DNA of 64,000 nucleotides from Knoellia remsis (GCF_003002895.1 NZ_PVTI01000001.1:62001-126000), one strand, 5' to 3'; positions 34,028-43,140 are shown, numbered from the stretch's first letter. The notes: generated from the sequence alone by a model not told the origin. Numbers and translations are program-made.

Positions 34028-35011
34028 GTGAGTGACCCCGCCCTCGTGCAGCGCCGCGTGCCACCGCTCGTCCTCATCGCCGGGCCCGAGCAGGTCCTCG
34101 CCGAGCGCGGCCTTGCCGAGGTCCTCGCGGCCGTGCGCGAGCGCACTCCCGATGTCGAGGTCATCCGCCTGCACGCGAGTGCCTACCAGCCGGGCGAGCT
34201 TGCGGTGCACGCCAGCCCGTCGCTCTTCGGCGGCGACAAGTGCGTCGTCGTGCACGACCTCGACGAGGCAACCGACGAGCTGCAGCAGGACTTGCTGGCT
34301 TACCTCGACACCCCGCCGGAGGAGGTCACGCTCGTCGTCACCCACAAGGGTGGCAACCGCGGCAAGAAGGTCCTCGACACCCTGAAGAAGTCGCGCGCCC
34401 GCGTCATCGACGCCCCGGCCATCAAGACCGACCGGGACAAGGCCGACTTCGCCATGCACGAGTTCCGCCGGGCCAAGCGCAAGGCCACCGGCCCCGCCGT
34501 GCAAGCCCTTGTCGACGCCGTCGGCAAGGACGTGCGCGAGCTCGCCGCCGCCGCCCAACAGCTCATCTCCGACACGACCGGCACCATCGACGAGCAAATT
34601 GTCCTGACCTACCACGGCGGCAAGGTCGAGGCCACCGGCTTCAAGGTCGCCGACGCCGCCGTCGCGGGCGACGCGGGGGAGGCGCTGCGTCTGCTCCGTC
34701 ATGCCATCGCCGTCGGCGTGGACCCCGTGCCGATCGTCGCCGTCCTCGCCCAGCAGCTCCGCCAGCTCATCAAGGTCGGCTCGGCCGGCCGCGGCCGCTC
34801 CGCCGATCTCGCCCGTGACCTCGGCATGGCGCCGTGGCAGGTCGACAAGGCCCGCCGCTCGCTCCAGGGCTGGACTGCCGAGTCCCTCGCGAGATCGCTC
34901 CAGGCCGTCGCCGCCGCCGACTACGAGGTCAAGGGTGGTGGCCGTGACCCGGTCTACGCCGTCGAGCGTGCCGTCCTCACCATCACCCACGAGAAGGCCG
35001 CCGCCGGCTGA
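34028..35011 (+). CDS. holA: DNA polymerase III delta subunit
   Basis: The 327-residue clamp-loader subunit opens the sliding clamp in the DnaX complex. It starts VSDPALVQRRVPPLVLIAGPEQVLAE and shows the AAA+-derived fold without a working Walker A, as in HolA, including LYASPSLF-like HASPSLFGGDKCVVV and DKADFAMHEFRRA. The GTG at 34028 is chosen; CAGAGT lies 7 bases upstream, so the mRNA may be leaderless. In many bacteria comEC directly precedes holA; it is missing here. rpsT follows, the usual partner. Confidence 0.93.
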   Translation: MSDPALVQRRVPPLVLIAGPEQVLAERGLAEVLAAVRERTPDVEVIRLHASAYQPGELAVHASPSLFGGDKCVVVHDLDEATDELQQDLLAYLDTPPEEVTLVVTHKGGNRGKKVLDTLKKSRARVIDAPAIKTDRDKADFAMHEFRRAKRKATGPAVQALVDAVGKDVRELAAAAQQLISDTTGTIDEQIVLTYHGGKVEATGFKVADAAVAGDAGEALRLLRHAIAVGVDPVPIVAVLAQQLRQLIKVGSAGRGRSADLARDLGMAPWQVDKARRSLQGWTAESLARSLQAVAAADYEVKGGGRDPVYAVERAVLTITHEKAAAG

Positions 35012-35056
35012 CCGCCGCAGGCGAGCGACGGCCACCACACGGCATACCGCATCGTT

Positions 35057-35086
35057 TTGCCCGGTCAGGACCGCCGCTGGTAGATT
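35057..35086 (+). promoter_or_regulatory. Promoter of rpsT
   Basis: TTGCCC (35057-35062) and TAGATT (35081-35086) are separated by 18 bases. The resulting leader of about 138 bases contains a stem from two GTGCGCGC-type segments (around 35098-35121), which may be a site for autoregulation by S20. Confidence 0.6.
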
Positions 35087-35230
35087 TGCCCCTCGCGTGC
35101 GCGCCCAGGTCGTGCGCGCACGACGCTCCACCCAGAGCGGCTCACGCAAGCGGTGCCCCACGCCGCCGTCCCGAGCCGCGTCTGCCGCCCTCTACGGCAA
35201 CCAACCGACCGCACCAGAAAGTTTCTCTTC

Positions 35231-35491
35231 GTGGCAAACATCAAGTCCCAGCTCAAGCGCATCAAGACCAACAAGGTCGCGACCGAGCGCAACAAGGCCG
35301 TCAAGTCCGAGGTCCGCAGCGCGGTCCGCAAGGTCCGCGAGGCCGCGGACGCCGGCAACGTCGACGCTGCCAAGGAGGCCCTCAAGGTCGCCTCCACCAA
35401 GCTCGACAAGGCCGTCAGCAAGGGCGTCCTGCACAAGAACAACGCGGCGAACAAGAAGTCGGCCATGGCCAAGAAGGTCGCCGGTCTCTGA
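35231..35491 (+). CDS. rpsT: 30S ribosomal protein S20
   Basis: The 86-residue basic protein begins [21 protein letters not shown] and has the helical bundle pattern of S20, which binds 16S rRNA helices at the base of the 30S body. The GTG start is chosen because the conserved family start (ANIKSQ) begins directly after it. It is transcribed from its own promoter and is followed by a strong terminator. Its length equals the family norm. Confidence 0.97.
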   Translation: MANIKSQLKRIKTNKVATERNKAVKSEVRSAVRKVREAADAGNVDAAKEALKVASTKLDKAVSKGVLHKNNAANKKSAMAKKVAGL

Positions 35492-35509
35492 TCGACCCGC
35501 ACACCCGCG

Positions 35510-35542
35510 AGGGCCCGTCACCGTGATCGGTGACGGGCCCTT
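35510..35542 (+). terminator. Terminator of rpsT
   Basis: AGGGCCCGTCACC and its complement flank a 5- to 6-base loop 18 bases after the rpsT stop, followed by TT. It faces the convergent lysozyme gene. Confidence 0.8.
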
Positions 35543-35608
35543 GCGCGTCTGCCCTGCGCCGGCACCTCGGCGCGTATGCCGTGCAGCAGCTCGGCGCGCG
35601 GCCTCGTC

Positions 35609-36364
35609 TCAGCCGAGGGCCAGTGCCTTGAGTCGGGACAGGTCGCCGTTGAACCAGTTCTTGTCGAGCGGGCTGCTCGTGTACTGCCAGAACGTGTAGT
35701 ACGGCCAGCCGCCCGGCAGCGTGCCCACCGTCGTGTTGTAGCGGGCCACCCAGAGCGGGTTCGTCGCGTTGAACTGGGTGGTGTTGCCGGTGCACTGGGT
35801 CCACCAGTCGAGGTTCGTGTAGATCACCGCGTCGCGGCCGGTGCGGGCCTTGTAGCGCGAGAGGAACGCGGCGATCCACGACCGCATCGCCGACTGGGAC
35901 AGGCCGTAACACGTTGCGCCATAAGGGTTGTACTCGATGTCGAGCGCGCCGGGCAGGGTCTTGCCGTCGCGCGACCAGCCCCCGCCGTTGTTGACGAACC
36001 AGTCGGCTTGCGCCGTCCCGCTCGAGTTCGACGGCAGCGCAAAGTGGTAGGCGCCGCGGATCATGCCGACGTTGTAGGAGCCGTTGTACTGCTGGGTGAA
36101 GTACGGGTTCTTGTAGGTCGTGCCCTCGGTCGCCTTGACGTAGGCGAACTTCATGCCCTGACCCCACCAGTAGTTCCAGTCGACGTTGCCCTGGTGCGAG
36201 GCGACGTCCATGCCGGGGGTCTGGGTGGCGGCAGCGGCCGTCGGGACGGCGTCGCGGACCGCGACCGACCCCACGGCGAGTGCGGCCGCCGCGGTGACGC
36301 CGGCCGCGAGGCGTCTCAAGGCATTTCGTCTGTGGGCGGGGCGGGTGAACAGGTGGCGGGTCAT
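35609..36364 (-). CDS. Secreted GH25 lysozyme-like muramidase
   Basis: The 251-residue protein has a signal peptide (twin Arg-rich start, hydrophobic AAGVTAAAALAVG, AxA near residue 45) and a single GH25 domain: GMDVASHQGNVDWNYWW, FAYVKATEGTTYKNP, the acidic pair in GALDIEYNPYG and WQYTSSPLDKNWFNG at the end. It should cut peptidoglycan glycan strands outside the cell. The leader can form a long hairpin that includes the AAGGAG ribosome site (see 36373-36432). No cell-wall binding domain is present. Confidence 0.93.
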   Translation of the reverse strand: MTRHLFTRPAHRRNALRRLAAGVTAAAALAVGSVAVRDAVPTAAAATQTPGMDVASHQGNVDWNYWWGQGMKFAYVKATEGTTYKNPYFTQQYNGSYNVGMIRGAYHFALPSNSSGTAQADWFVNNGGGWSRDGKTLPGALDIEYNPYGATCYGLSQSAMRSWIAAFLSRYKARTGRDAVIYTNLDWWTQCTGNTTQFNATNPLWVARYNTTVGTLPGGWPYYTFWQYTSSPLDKNWFNGDLSRLKALALG

Positions 36365-36372
36365 CGTGCACT

Positions 36373-36432
36373 CCTTGGCGAGTCAGGACGGGGCCGGGCA
36401 CTCCCGTCGAGTGCTCGCCTGACCAGCCAAGG
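36373..36432 (-). promoter_or_regulatory. Leader hairpin that can mask the lysozyme ribosome-binding site
   Basis: Read on the minus strand, the segment 36432-36418 pairs with 36387-36373 at 13 of 15 positions, with an inner hairpin GCACTC/GAGTGC between them. The right arm contains GCCAAGG, whose AAGG is the start of the AAGGAG site of the lysozyme gene. The same element also directly follows the stop of the PemK-like gene and could be its terminator. Confidence 0.55.
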
Positions 36433-36440
36433 GGTGGCTA

Positions 36441-36902
36441 CTAATCGTCCGCAACCGGAGCAGACGTTCTTGACGAAGTCTTTGCCCGTTCTTGGCTCAC
36501 CGTCGCCCAGACGGCCATGACCTCGTCCCATCGCGCCCGGTCCAGCACGGCACCCTCGCGGCGGATCTTCGCCCGGTCGATGCGCACGATCCGGTTGACC
36601 CGCACCTCCGACGGCCGCCCCTTGCTGTCCCAGCCGCCGGGTCCGACGTCGACCCAGAGCCGCCCCTCGCGCCGCTCCTGCTCGACGTCGCGGTCGTGGT
36701 CCTTGCTCGTGAGGTGCATCCCGAGCACCCACACCCCGTCGAACCCGACGATGAGCACCGGCCGGTCCTTGCCACGGGCGTGGTCCTCCTCGTAGGGCAC
36801 CCACGCCCACACGACCTCGCCGGTGTCCGGGTCGCCGTCGGGGTCCGGCGCGTATGCCGGGTTCAGCGGTCCGAGGTAGTCGCCGGGGTAGCTCGTCGTC
36901 AC
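36441..36902 (-). CDS. PemK/MazF-like family protein
   Basis: The 153-residue protein has the core [21 protein letters not shown] followed by [19 protein letters not shown], like the PemK-type SH3-barrel of type II toxins. The actinobacterial members of this kind are usually solitary, and no antitoxin gene adjoins here, so a ribonuclease toxin role is uncertain. The GTG start at 36902 is chosen because it begins [25 protein letters not shown] lies 8 bases upstream. It is divergent from lepA. Confidence 0.65.
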   Translation of the reverse strand: MTTSYPGDYLGPLNPAYAPDPDGDPDTGEVVWAWVPYEEDHARGKDRPVLIVGFDGVWVLGMHLTSKDHDRDVEQERREGRLWVDVGPGGWDSKGRPSEVRVNRIVRIDRAKIRREGAVLDRARWDEVMAVWATVSQERAKTSSRTSAPVADD

Positions 36903-37049
36903 GTTCGCCGACGCTACGCGAGCAACCTGTCCGTATGCCGTGTCCACGCCGGGGTGGTCGGGCGCCCGCCTGCGGCATGGGAGACTTGTCCGACGCCTGA
37001 CCGGCAGGCCCGCCCTGCGCCGACGAACCACCCCCGAGGAACTCCACCA

Positions 37050-38915
37050 GTGTCCCCCCGCGCCCGCACCGTGCTGCAGCCGCACGCCACGCCGCCGGAG
37101 GCGATCCGCAACTTCTGCATCATCGCCCACATCGACCACGGCAAGTCCACCCTCGCCGACCGGATGCTCCAGATCACCGGAGTCGTCGACGAGCGGGCGA
37201 TGCGGGCGCAGTACCTCGACCGCATGGACATCGAGCGTGAGCGCGGCATCACGATCAAGAGCCAGGCGGTGCGCATGCCGTGGGAGGCGCAGGATGCTGC
37301 CGGGGAGCAGGGTGTCTTCGCGCTCAACATGATCGACACCCCCGGCCACGTCGACTTCACCTATGAGGTGTCGCGCTCGCTCGCCGCCTGTGAGGGCGCG
37401 ATCCTCCTCGTCGACGCGGCTCAGGGCATCGAGGCCCAGACCCTCGCGAACCTCTACCTCGCGATGGAGAACGACCTCACGATCATCCCGGTCCTCAACA
37501 AGATCGACCTGCCGGCGGCGCAGCCGGAGAAGTACGCCGAGGAGCTGGCCGGCCTCATCGGCGTCGAGCCGGAGGACTGCCTGCGCGTCTCCGGCAAGAC
37601 CGGTGTCGGTGTCGAGCCGCTGCTCGACGAGATCGTCCGCCAGATCCCGGCGCCCGTCGGTGACCCGGACGCCCCGGCGCGCGCGATGATCTTCGACTCG
37701 GTCTATGACACCTATCGCGGCGTCGTCACCTATGTGCGTGTCGTCGACGGCAACCTCAACCCGCGCGAGCGGATCTCGATGATGTCGACCAAGGCGCACC
37801 ACGAGCTCCTCGAGATCGGTGTCATCTCGCCCGAGCCGGTTCCCGGCAAGGGACTCGGGGTCGGCGAGGTGGGCTACCTCATCACCGGCGTGAAGGACGT
37901 GCGTCAGTCGCGTGTCGGTGACACCGTCACGACGGCGAACAAGCCGGCGACCGACGCGCTCGGCGGCTACCGCGACCCCAAGCCGATGGTTTTCTCGGGG
38001 CTCTACCCGATCGACGGCTCGGACTACCCGGACCTGCGCGACGCCCTCGACAAGCTCAAGCTCAACGACGCGGCGCTCGTCTACGAGCCGGAGACGTCGG
38101 CCGCGCTCGGGTTCGGCTTCCGCTGCGGCTTCCTCGGCCTGCTCCACCTCGAGATCGTCCGCGAGCGGCTTGAGCGCGAGTTCGACCTCGACCTCATCTC
38201 GACCCAGCCCAACGTCGTCTACGAGGTGACGATGGACGACGGCACCCACGTCGAGGTGACGAACCCGAGTGAGTTCCCCTACGGCAAGGTCGCCGAGGTC
38301 CGTGAGCCGGTCGTCAAGGCGACGATCCTCGCGCCGAGCGAGTTCATCGGCGCGATCATGGAGCTCTGCCAGAGCAAGCGTGGCTCGCTCCAGGGCATGG
38401 ACTACCTCTCCGAGGACCGTGTCGAGATGCGCTACACGCTGCCGCTCGCCGAGATCGTCTTCGACTTCTTCGACCAGCTGAAGTCGCGCACCCGCGGCTA
38501 CGCCTCCCTCGACTACCAGGAGGCCGGCGACCAGGCCGCCGACCTCGTCAAGGTCGACATCCTCCTCCAGGGCGAGAACGTCGACGCCTTCAGCTCGATC
38601 GTCCACAAGGACAAGGCCTACGCCTACGGCAACATGATGGCCGGCAAGCTCAAGGAGCTCATCCCGAGGCAGCAGTTCGAGGTGCCGATCCAGGCCGCCA
38701 TCGGCGCCCGGGTCATCGCCCGCGAGAACATCCGCGCCATCCGCAAGGACGTCCTCGCCAAGTGCTACGGCGGCGACATCAGCCGCAAGCGCAAGCTGCT
38801 CGAGAAGCAGAAGGCCGGCAAGAAGCGAATGAAGAACATCGGCACCGTCGAGGTCCCGCCGGAGGCGTTCATCGCCGCGCTGTCCTCCGACGCCGCCGAG
38901 CCGAAGAAGAAGTAG
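37050..38915 (+). CDS. lepA: Elongation factor 4 (LepA)
   Basis: The 621-residue translational GTPase acts on the ribosome, helping initiation or back-translocation under stress. G1 is [11 protein letters not shown], switch [11 protein letters not shown]3 DTPGHVDF, G4 LNKIDL; domains II, III and V follow, and the LepA-specific C-terminal domain ends [17 protein letters not shown]. The GTG at 37050 is chosen because GAGGA lies 9 bases before it and the family-like [21 protein letters not shown] starts there. Length is normal. Confidence 0.97.
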   Translation: MSPRARTVLQPHATPPEAIRNFCIIAHIDHGKSTLADRMLQITGVVDERAMRAQYLDRMDIERERGITIKSQAVRMPWEAQDAAGEQGVFALNMIDTPGHVDFTYEVSRSLAACEGAILLVDAAQGIEAQTLANLYLAMENDLTIIPVLNKIDLPAAQPEKYAEELAGLIGVEPEDCLRVSGKTGVGVEPLLDEIVRQIPAPVGDPDAPARAMIFDSVYDTYRGVVTYVRVVDGNLNPRERISMMSTKAHHELLEIGVISPEPVPGKGLGVGEVGYLITGVKDVRQSRVGDTVTTANKPATDALGGYRDPKPMVFSGLYPIDGSDYPDLRDALDKLKLNDAALVYEPETSAALGFGFRCGFLGLLHLEIVRERLEREFDLDLISTQPNVVYEVTMDDGTHVEVTNPSEFPYGKVAEVREPVVKATILAPSEFIGAIMELCQSKRGSLQGMDYLSEDRVEMRYTLPLAEIVFDFFDQLKSRTRGYASLDYQEAGDQAADLVKVDILLQGENVDAFSSIVHKDKAYAYGNMMAGKLKELIPRQQFEVPIQAAIGARVIARENIRAIRKDVLAKCYGGDISRKRKLLEKQKAGKKRMKNIGTVEVPPEAFIAALSSDAAEPKKK

Positions 38916-39015
38916 CCGCGCGCGGCATACCGCTCCCGCCAGGACGTCGGGGCGATGGGGTGAGCGCGGCCACGCGCGGTGAGCGGACGGCATACCGGCA
39001 AGTAACATCGCCACC

Positions 39016-39474
39016 ATGACGGATGTCCTCGCGCTCTACCGCCGCACCGCCGCGCTGCCCCTGGGCAAGAAGCTCTTCTCGTTCCTCTACGCCCAGAAGG
39101 CGCCGTACTTCTGGACGGTCCGCCCGCAGGTGCGGGACATGCGGCCCAACCACGCCGAGCTGACGATCCGCAAGCGCCGCGCCGTCGAGAACCACATCGG
39201 CACCGTCCACGCCATCGCCGCGTGCAACGGTCTCGAGGCTGTCATGGGCCTGCTCGCCGAGGCGACCGTGCCGCGTGGCAAGCGCTGGATCCCCAAGGGC
39301 ATGGACGTCGCCTACACCGCGAAGTCGACGACCGACCTGCTCTGCACCGCCGACAGCGACCCCGCCGACTGGGAGCGCGGCGGCGACGTGCCGGTGCGGG
39401 TGCGCGCGATCCGCGAGGACGGCACGACGGTCGTCGAGGGCACGATCACGCTCTACGTGAGCGACAGGAAGTAG
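39016..39474 (+). CDS. DUF4442 hotdog-fold protein (PaaI/thioesterase-like)
   Basis: The 152-residue protein resembles DUF4442 proteins, a branch of the hotdog-fold thioesterase superfamily; typical are PNHAELTIRKRRAVENHIGTVHA and the segment RWIPKGMDVAYTAKS. An acyl-CoA thioesterase role is possible but untested for this branch. TAACAT lies 7 bases before the ATG (39003-39008), with no ribosome site, so the message is probably leaderless. GTATGCCGTCCGC (minus strand) lies just upstream. Confidence 0.75.
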   Translation: MTDVLALYRRTAALPLGKKLFSFLYAQKAPYFWTVRPQVRDMRPNHAELTIRKRRAVENHIGTVHAIAACNGLEAVMGLLAEATVPRGKRWIPKGMDVAYTAKSTTDLLCTADSDPADWERGGDVPVRVRAIREDGTTVVEGTITLYVSDRK

Positions 39475-39531
39475 TCCGCCCTCTGGCCCCGCCGTCGCGC
39501 CGGAAGCCCCGGCCGTGGTGTCATCGGTGCC

Positions 39532-39972
39532 ATGGCAATCACCGGAACCTACGTCCCCAGCCCCAGCGACTGGGTGCGCAAGCAGGTCGAGAAGATCGAG
39601 GAGACCGGCACGACGGACTCGGTCGACATCCAGGGCCGTCCCGTCGTCCTCCTCACGATGAACGGCGTCACCGGCTCGGTGCGCAAGGTGCCGCTCATGC
39701 GGGTCGAGCACGATGGTGTGTATGCCGCGGTGGCGTCCAAGGGCGGCGCGCCGGACAACCCGAAGTGGTACGCGAACCTGCTCAAGAACCCCGTCATCGA
39801 GCTCCAGGACGGCACCCGTTCGTGGACCGCGAGGGCGCGCGAGCTCGAGGGCGCCGAGCGGGAGCAGTGGTGGCCGCGCTGCGTCGAGGCGTTCCCGCCG
39901 TACGCGGAGTACCAGCAGAACACCGACCGCCTCATCCCCGTCTTCGTGCTCGAGCCCGTCGACGAGGGCTGA
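39532..39972 (+). CDS. Ddn-like deazaflavin (F420)-dependent nitroreductase family protein
   Basis: The 146-residue protein has the family pattern of Ddn-type split-barrel enzymes: RPVVLLTMNGVTGSVRKVPLM, YAAVASKGGAPDNPKWYANL and AERE-QWWPRCVEAFPPYAEYQ, with the C-terminal IPVFVLEP. Members use F420H2 to reduce quinones or nitro compounds. This implies that the organism makes F420, which fits Actinomycetota. TGTCAT lies 7 bases before the ATG. Confidence 0.88.
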   Translation: MAITGTYVPSPSDWVRKQVEKIEETGTTDSVDIQGRPVVLLTMNGVTGSVRKVPLMRVEHDGVYAAVASKGGAPDNPKWYANLLKNPVIELQDGTRSWTARARELEGAEREQWWPRCVEAFPPYAEYQQNTDRLIPVFVLEPVDEG

Positions 39973-40026
39973 CCCGGCGCGCTGCGCGCGTGGGCCGTAT
40001 GCCGTCCGCGCGCCTCCCCGCCTGCG

Positions 40027-40072
40027 TGCGTCTGCGTCGATGGTCCGGTTCCTGGCCATGCACGCAGACGCA
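40027..40072. terminator. Stem-loop between Ddn-like gene and NUDIX gene
   Basis: TGCGTCTGCGT (40027-40037) and ACGCAGACGCA (40062-40072) pair perfectly around an inner dyad ATGG/CCAT. The GTCTGCGT core is shared with the hairpins at 11552 and 59264. The two neighbouring genes are convergent. Confidence 0.7.
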
Positions 40073-40092
40073 AGGCCAGCAGGGCGAGGGCT

Positions 40093-40707
40093 TCAGCCGG
40101 GGGAGACGGTCGACTCGTCCACCTCGTCGAGCTCGAGCGGCTCGGCCGGTGCCACGTCGTCGTCGCGCAGGGTGCTCCAGATGGTCAGCAGGTCGCGCGG
40201 CCAGATGTCCTCGGTGGCGGCGGCGACCTCGGCGCGGGTCCACCAGCGGTGGGCCGTCATCGTCGCGAGCTCGTCCACGGTGTGCCCGGCCGTCGACACC
40301 TCGAACGCCGCGCAGCGGACGAACCAGAACACCTCGTCCTGGGTGGTGATGACGTCGCTGTATCCGTGGACGACCCGCCGCCGGGCCAGCGGACCGACGA
40401 GGTCGTCGGCGCTGATGGCCAGCCCGGTCTCCTCGGCGACCTCGCGCACCGCGGCGAGCCGGTCGCTCTCGCCGGGATCGACGCCACCGCCCGGCGTGAT
40501 CCAGAAGACGGCCGGCGGGTCCAGGAGGGGGTCGCGGTCCTCGAAGAGCAGGATCCGGTCGTCCTCGTCGACGAGGAGCACGCGCATGGCGCGCCGGTCG
40601 ACCCGCGGGCGGGTGTCCGGGTTCGGCGCCGGGCGCACGGTGGGCAGCCCACGAAGGTGAGGGTCACCCCCGTCGGCACCGGACGGCATACCGGCAGCGC
40701 CGCTCAC
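40093..40707 (-). CDS. NUDIX hydrolase
   Basis: The 204-residue protein contains the full Nudix box: GGGVDPGESDRLAAVREVAEETGL has the G-x5-E-x7-REVAEETGL form that binds Mg2+ and nucleoside-diphosphate-linked compounds. The upstream strand TPGGGV and later FWFVRCAAFEV support the fold. Substrate cannot be predicted. The GTG start at 40707 overlaps the stop of the phosphatase gene (GTGA); an ATG in the GTATGCCG word at 40689 is an alternative start, since the first 40 residues look unconserved. Confidence 0.85.
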   Translation of the reverse strand: MSGAAGMPSGADGGDPHLRGLPTVRPAPNPDTRPRVDRRAMRVLLVDEDDRILLFEDRDPLLDPPAVFWITPGGGVDPGESDRLAAVREVAEETGLAISADDLVGPLARRRVVHGYSDVITTQDEVFWFVRCAAFEVSTAGHTVDELATMTAHRWWTRAEVAAATEDIWPRDLLTIWSTLRDDDVAPAEPLELDEVDESTVSPG

Positions 40708-41525
40708 GTCGTGAGCCGGTCGCGCAGCCGGGCGATGTCCTCGTCGGTCCAGCCCTGGGCGCGCAGCCAGCCCTCGCCGCCGCCGAACTCGCTCTCGAGG
40801 GTGTCGAGGATCGTCGCCATCGTCTCAGGCCGGGGGAGCTGGTCCTCGACGCTCTGCTGGCTGAGGGCCTTGCCGTAGAGGTCGCGCGGCATGAGGCGGG
40901 CGATGATTCGCTCGAGCCGTTCGCCGGTGAGGGCGTAGTCCTCGATGATCGCCTCGCGCGGGACGCCGGCGACGTCGAGGGCGAGGGCGGTGACGGTGCC
41001 GGTGCGGTCCTTGCCCGCGGCGCAGTGGATGACCGTCGCGCCGGTGGAGCGCGACACGACGTCGAGGGCGGCGCTCACCGAGTCGGGTCGGGTCGAGAGA
41101 TAGCCGAGGTAGTGGTCGGACCAGAACTGCGCGTCACGCACCGGTCGGGTCGAGTGCTCCGGCATCGCGAGGGCCTGCTCGGCGGTGACCTTGCGGCCGT
41201 CACCGAAGAGGCTGTGGTGGTGGTGCTTCAGCGACTCGACCTCCCAGAGCGGGCCCGGGCCCTCGGTGCTCACCTCGGTGTCGCTGCGCAGGTCGACGAT
41301 GTCGCTCACGCCGAGCTCGTCGACGAGCCGCCGGACGTCGGACTCGCTGAGGTCCTGGAGGTTGTCCGAGCGCAACAGTCGTCCCGGCTGGATCATGCGA
41401 CCGTCCCGGGTGGGGAGCCCGCCGGCATCGCGCATGTTGACGACCCCGTCGAGCTCGACCCAGCGGTCCAGCGGCGTCGGGTCGGCGGGGGGCTCGGTCG
41501 GTTCGCGACCCGGGGTGTGGCTCAC
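40704..41525 (-). CDS. Tyrosine-protein phosphatase (PtpB-like)
   Basis: The 273-residue enzyme has the phosphatase loop HCAAGKDRTG (Cys and Arg of CX5R present) and the N-terminal NMRDAGGLPTRDG of the Mycobacterium PtpB-type family; DLRSDTEVS carries the conserved Asp-Leu-Arg. It may dephosphorylate tyrosine or phosphoinositides. The GTG start at 41525 is chosen because VSHTPGREPTE starts there; TACGAT lies 6 bases upstream (leaderless pattern). It is followed by the NUDIX gene with a 4-base overlap, so the two form an operon. Confidence 0.87.
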   Translation of the reverse strand: MSHTPGREPTEPPADPTPLDRWVELDGVVNMRDAGGLPTRDGRMIQPGRLLRSDNLQDLSESDVRRLVDELGVSDIVDLRSDTEVSTEGPGPLWEVESLKHHHHSLFGDGRKVTAEQALAMPEHSTRPVRDAQFWSDHYLGYLSTRPDSVSAALDVVSRSTGATVIHCAAGKDRTGTVTALALDVAGVPREAIIEDYALTGERLERIIARLMPRDLYGKALSQQSVEDQLPRPETMATILDTLESEFGGGEGWLRAQGWTDEDIARLRDRLTT

Positions 41526-41585
41526 GCCGCCATCGTAGGAGGTGGCGTGGGCGCCGCCTGAGCACTGGGTGAGACAACCGGGTGA

Positions 41586-41692
41586 CACAAAGGTGAGGGC
41601 CTCGGAAAGTATGAGTTTCCGAGGCCCTCGACGAAGAGAAGAACCGAAGTCCTTTTCTTCGAGGCTCTCACCGAAGTGAGTGCGTAGAGGTA
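41586..41692 (-). ncRNA. Candidate structured small RNA
   Basis: In this 309-base gap between divergent genes the minus strand has a plausible promoter, TTGCGC (41722-41717) and TAGACA (41698-41693) with an 18-base spacer. The predicted transcript then forms three stems in a row: a 5-bp stem on a C(UUCG)G loop (41680-41667), a 12-position stem with one mismatch on a CUUCGG loop (41661-41632), and a perfect 12-bp stem (41627-41597), the last followed by a weak U-rich stretch. The region is much more AT-rich than its surroundings and has no credible ORF. I do not recognise it as a known RNA family. Confidence 0.5.
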
Positions 41693-41759
41693 TGTCTAGT
41701 CGGCTTCTCGGGCAGGGCGCAAGAGGTTCGGCGAAACTTTCTCGACTTTTCTCGGTTGC

Positions 41760-41787
41760 CACGGCGTGTCTTGCTGGACACGCCGTG
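41760..41787. terminator. Stem-loop upstream of hemW
   Basis: CACGGCGTGTC and its perfect complement enclose a 6-base loop (TTGCTG), 48 bases before hemW. It could end a short plus-strand transcript or act as an attenuator for hemW. Confidence 0.5.
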
Positions 41788-41834
41788 TTCACCCACGGCT
41801 CGGGCGCTCGACAGGCGGTGGGAGGATGGAGCCC

Positions 41835-43061
41835 GTGCCCCAGCTGCCCGACGGTGACCCCGCTCCCGCCACCGGAGAGCTCCCGGAGTCGGCGCTGGCG
41901 GGGCTGGGCGAGCGGCCGCTCGGCATCTACCTGCACGTCCCGTTCTGCCGGGTGCGCTGCGGCTACTGCGACTTCAACACGTACACGCTGACCGAGCTGG
42001 GGCCGGGCGCGAGCACCGCGAGCTTCGCCGACACGGCGCTCGCCGAGCTCGACCTGGCGCACTCGGTCCTCGGCGACCGGGCCCCGCGGGTGGACACGGT
42101 CTTCGTCGGCGGCGGCACGCCGACGATGCTCCCGGCGGCCGACCTCGTGCGGCTCGTGGACGGCATACGGGACCGGTTCGGCCTCGCGGACCATGCCGAG
42201 GTGACGACCGAGGCGAACCCGGACTCGGTCACTCCCGAGTCGCTGCGCGTCCTCGCCGAAGGCGGCTTCACGCGCATCTCGCTCGGCATGCAGTCGGCGG
42301 TGCCGCACGTCCTCGCGACGCTCGACCGGACGCACGACCCCGCGGGGGTCGAGCGCGCCGTCACGGCCGCGAAGGACGTCGGTCTCGTCACGAGCGTCGA
42401 CCTCATCTACGGCACGCCGGGGGAGTCGGTCGAGGACTGGCGGCGCAGCCTCGACGCCGCGGTTTCCCTTGAGCCACGCCACATCTCGGCCTATGCGCTC
42501 GTCGTCGAGGAGGGCACCAGGCTGGCCGCCCAGGTCCGTCGCGGCGAGGTGGCCCGGCCCGACGACGATGACGAGGCGACGAAGTACGAGCTCGCCGACG
42601 ACGTGCTGCGCGGCGCCGGGTTCGAGTGGTACGAGGTGAGCAACTGGACCCGCACCCCAGCCGGTCGCTGCCGGCACAACGACGGCTACTGGACCGGCGC
42701 CGACTGGTGGGGTGTCGGGCCGGGTGCGCACAGCCACGTCGGCGGCGTCCGCTGGTGGAACGTCAAGCATCCGAGGGCGTATGCCGCGCGCCTCGCCGAG
42801 GGTGCGTCCCCGGCTGCCGGACGCGAGACGCTCACCGCCGACCAGGTCCGCGACGAGCAGGTGCTCCTCGGGGTGCGGGTGCGCGAGGGCCTGGCCGTCG
42901 ACGAGCTCGACGAGGTCGGCCGGCGCGCGGTCGCCGGCCTCGTCGCGGACGGACTGCTCGACGGCCCGGCAGCGGTGCGCGACCGGAGGGCCGTGCTCAC
43001 CCTGCGTGGCCGCCTCCTCGCCGACACCGTCGTCCGGCGACTCCTCGGCGTCGGCTCCTGA
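41835..43061 (+). CDS. hemW: HemW-type radical SAM protein (heme chaperone)
   Basis: The 408-residue protein is of the HemN/HemW family; the radical-SAM motif CRVRCGYCDF and the missing N-terminal CxxxCxxC-plus-Cys pattern of true HemN point to HemW, now regarded as a heme chaperone. GGGTP at VFVGGGTPTML, SLGMQSAVPHVL and DLIYGTPGES are typical. The GTG at 41835 is preferred because GGAGG lies 9 bases before it; an ATG at 41826 directly abuts that site. It sits in the usual lepA-hemW-hrcA order of actinobacteria. Confidence 0.92.
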   Translation: MPQLPDGDPAPATGELPESALAGLGERPLGIYLHVPFCRVRCGYCDFNTYTLTELGPGASTASFADTALAELDLAHSVLGDRAPRVDTVFVGGGTPTMLPAADLVRLVDGIRDRFGLADHAEVTTEANPDSVTPESLRVLAEGGFTRISLGMQSAVPHVLATLDRTHDPAGVERAVTAAKDVGLVTSVDLIYGTPGESVEDWRRSLDAAVSLEPRHISAYALVVEEGTRLAAQVRRGEVARPDDDDEATKYELADDVLRGAGFEWYEVSNWTRTPAGRCRHNDGYWTGADWWGVGPGAHSHVGGVRWWNVKHPRAYAARLAEGASPAAGRETLTADQVRDEQVLLGVRVREGLAVDELDEVGRRAVAGLVADGLLDGPAAVRDRRAVLTLRGRLLADTVVRRLLGVGS

Positions 43062-43140
43062 CGCCGCCAGGTCCCGCCGTCGTGTGCGCGAGACCACGCT
43101 GGTGCCTGATGCCGGCCGGCCACCGCCTAGGTTGGGAGGC

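Noticed and set aside
41538-41834. Known RNA families (SRP RNA, 6S, tmRNA, 6C) in the hemW gap
   Set aside because: The conserved cores of SRP RNA and tmRNA are missing, and there are no C6 loops as in 6C; so it is listed only as a candidate.
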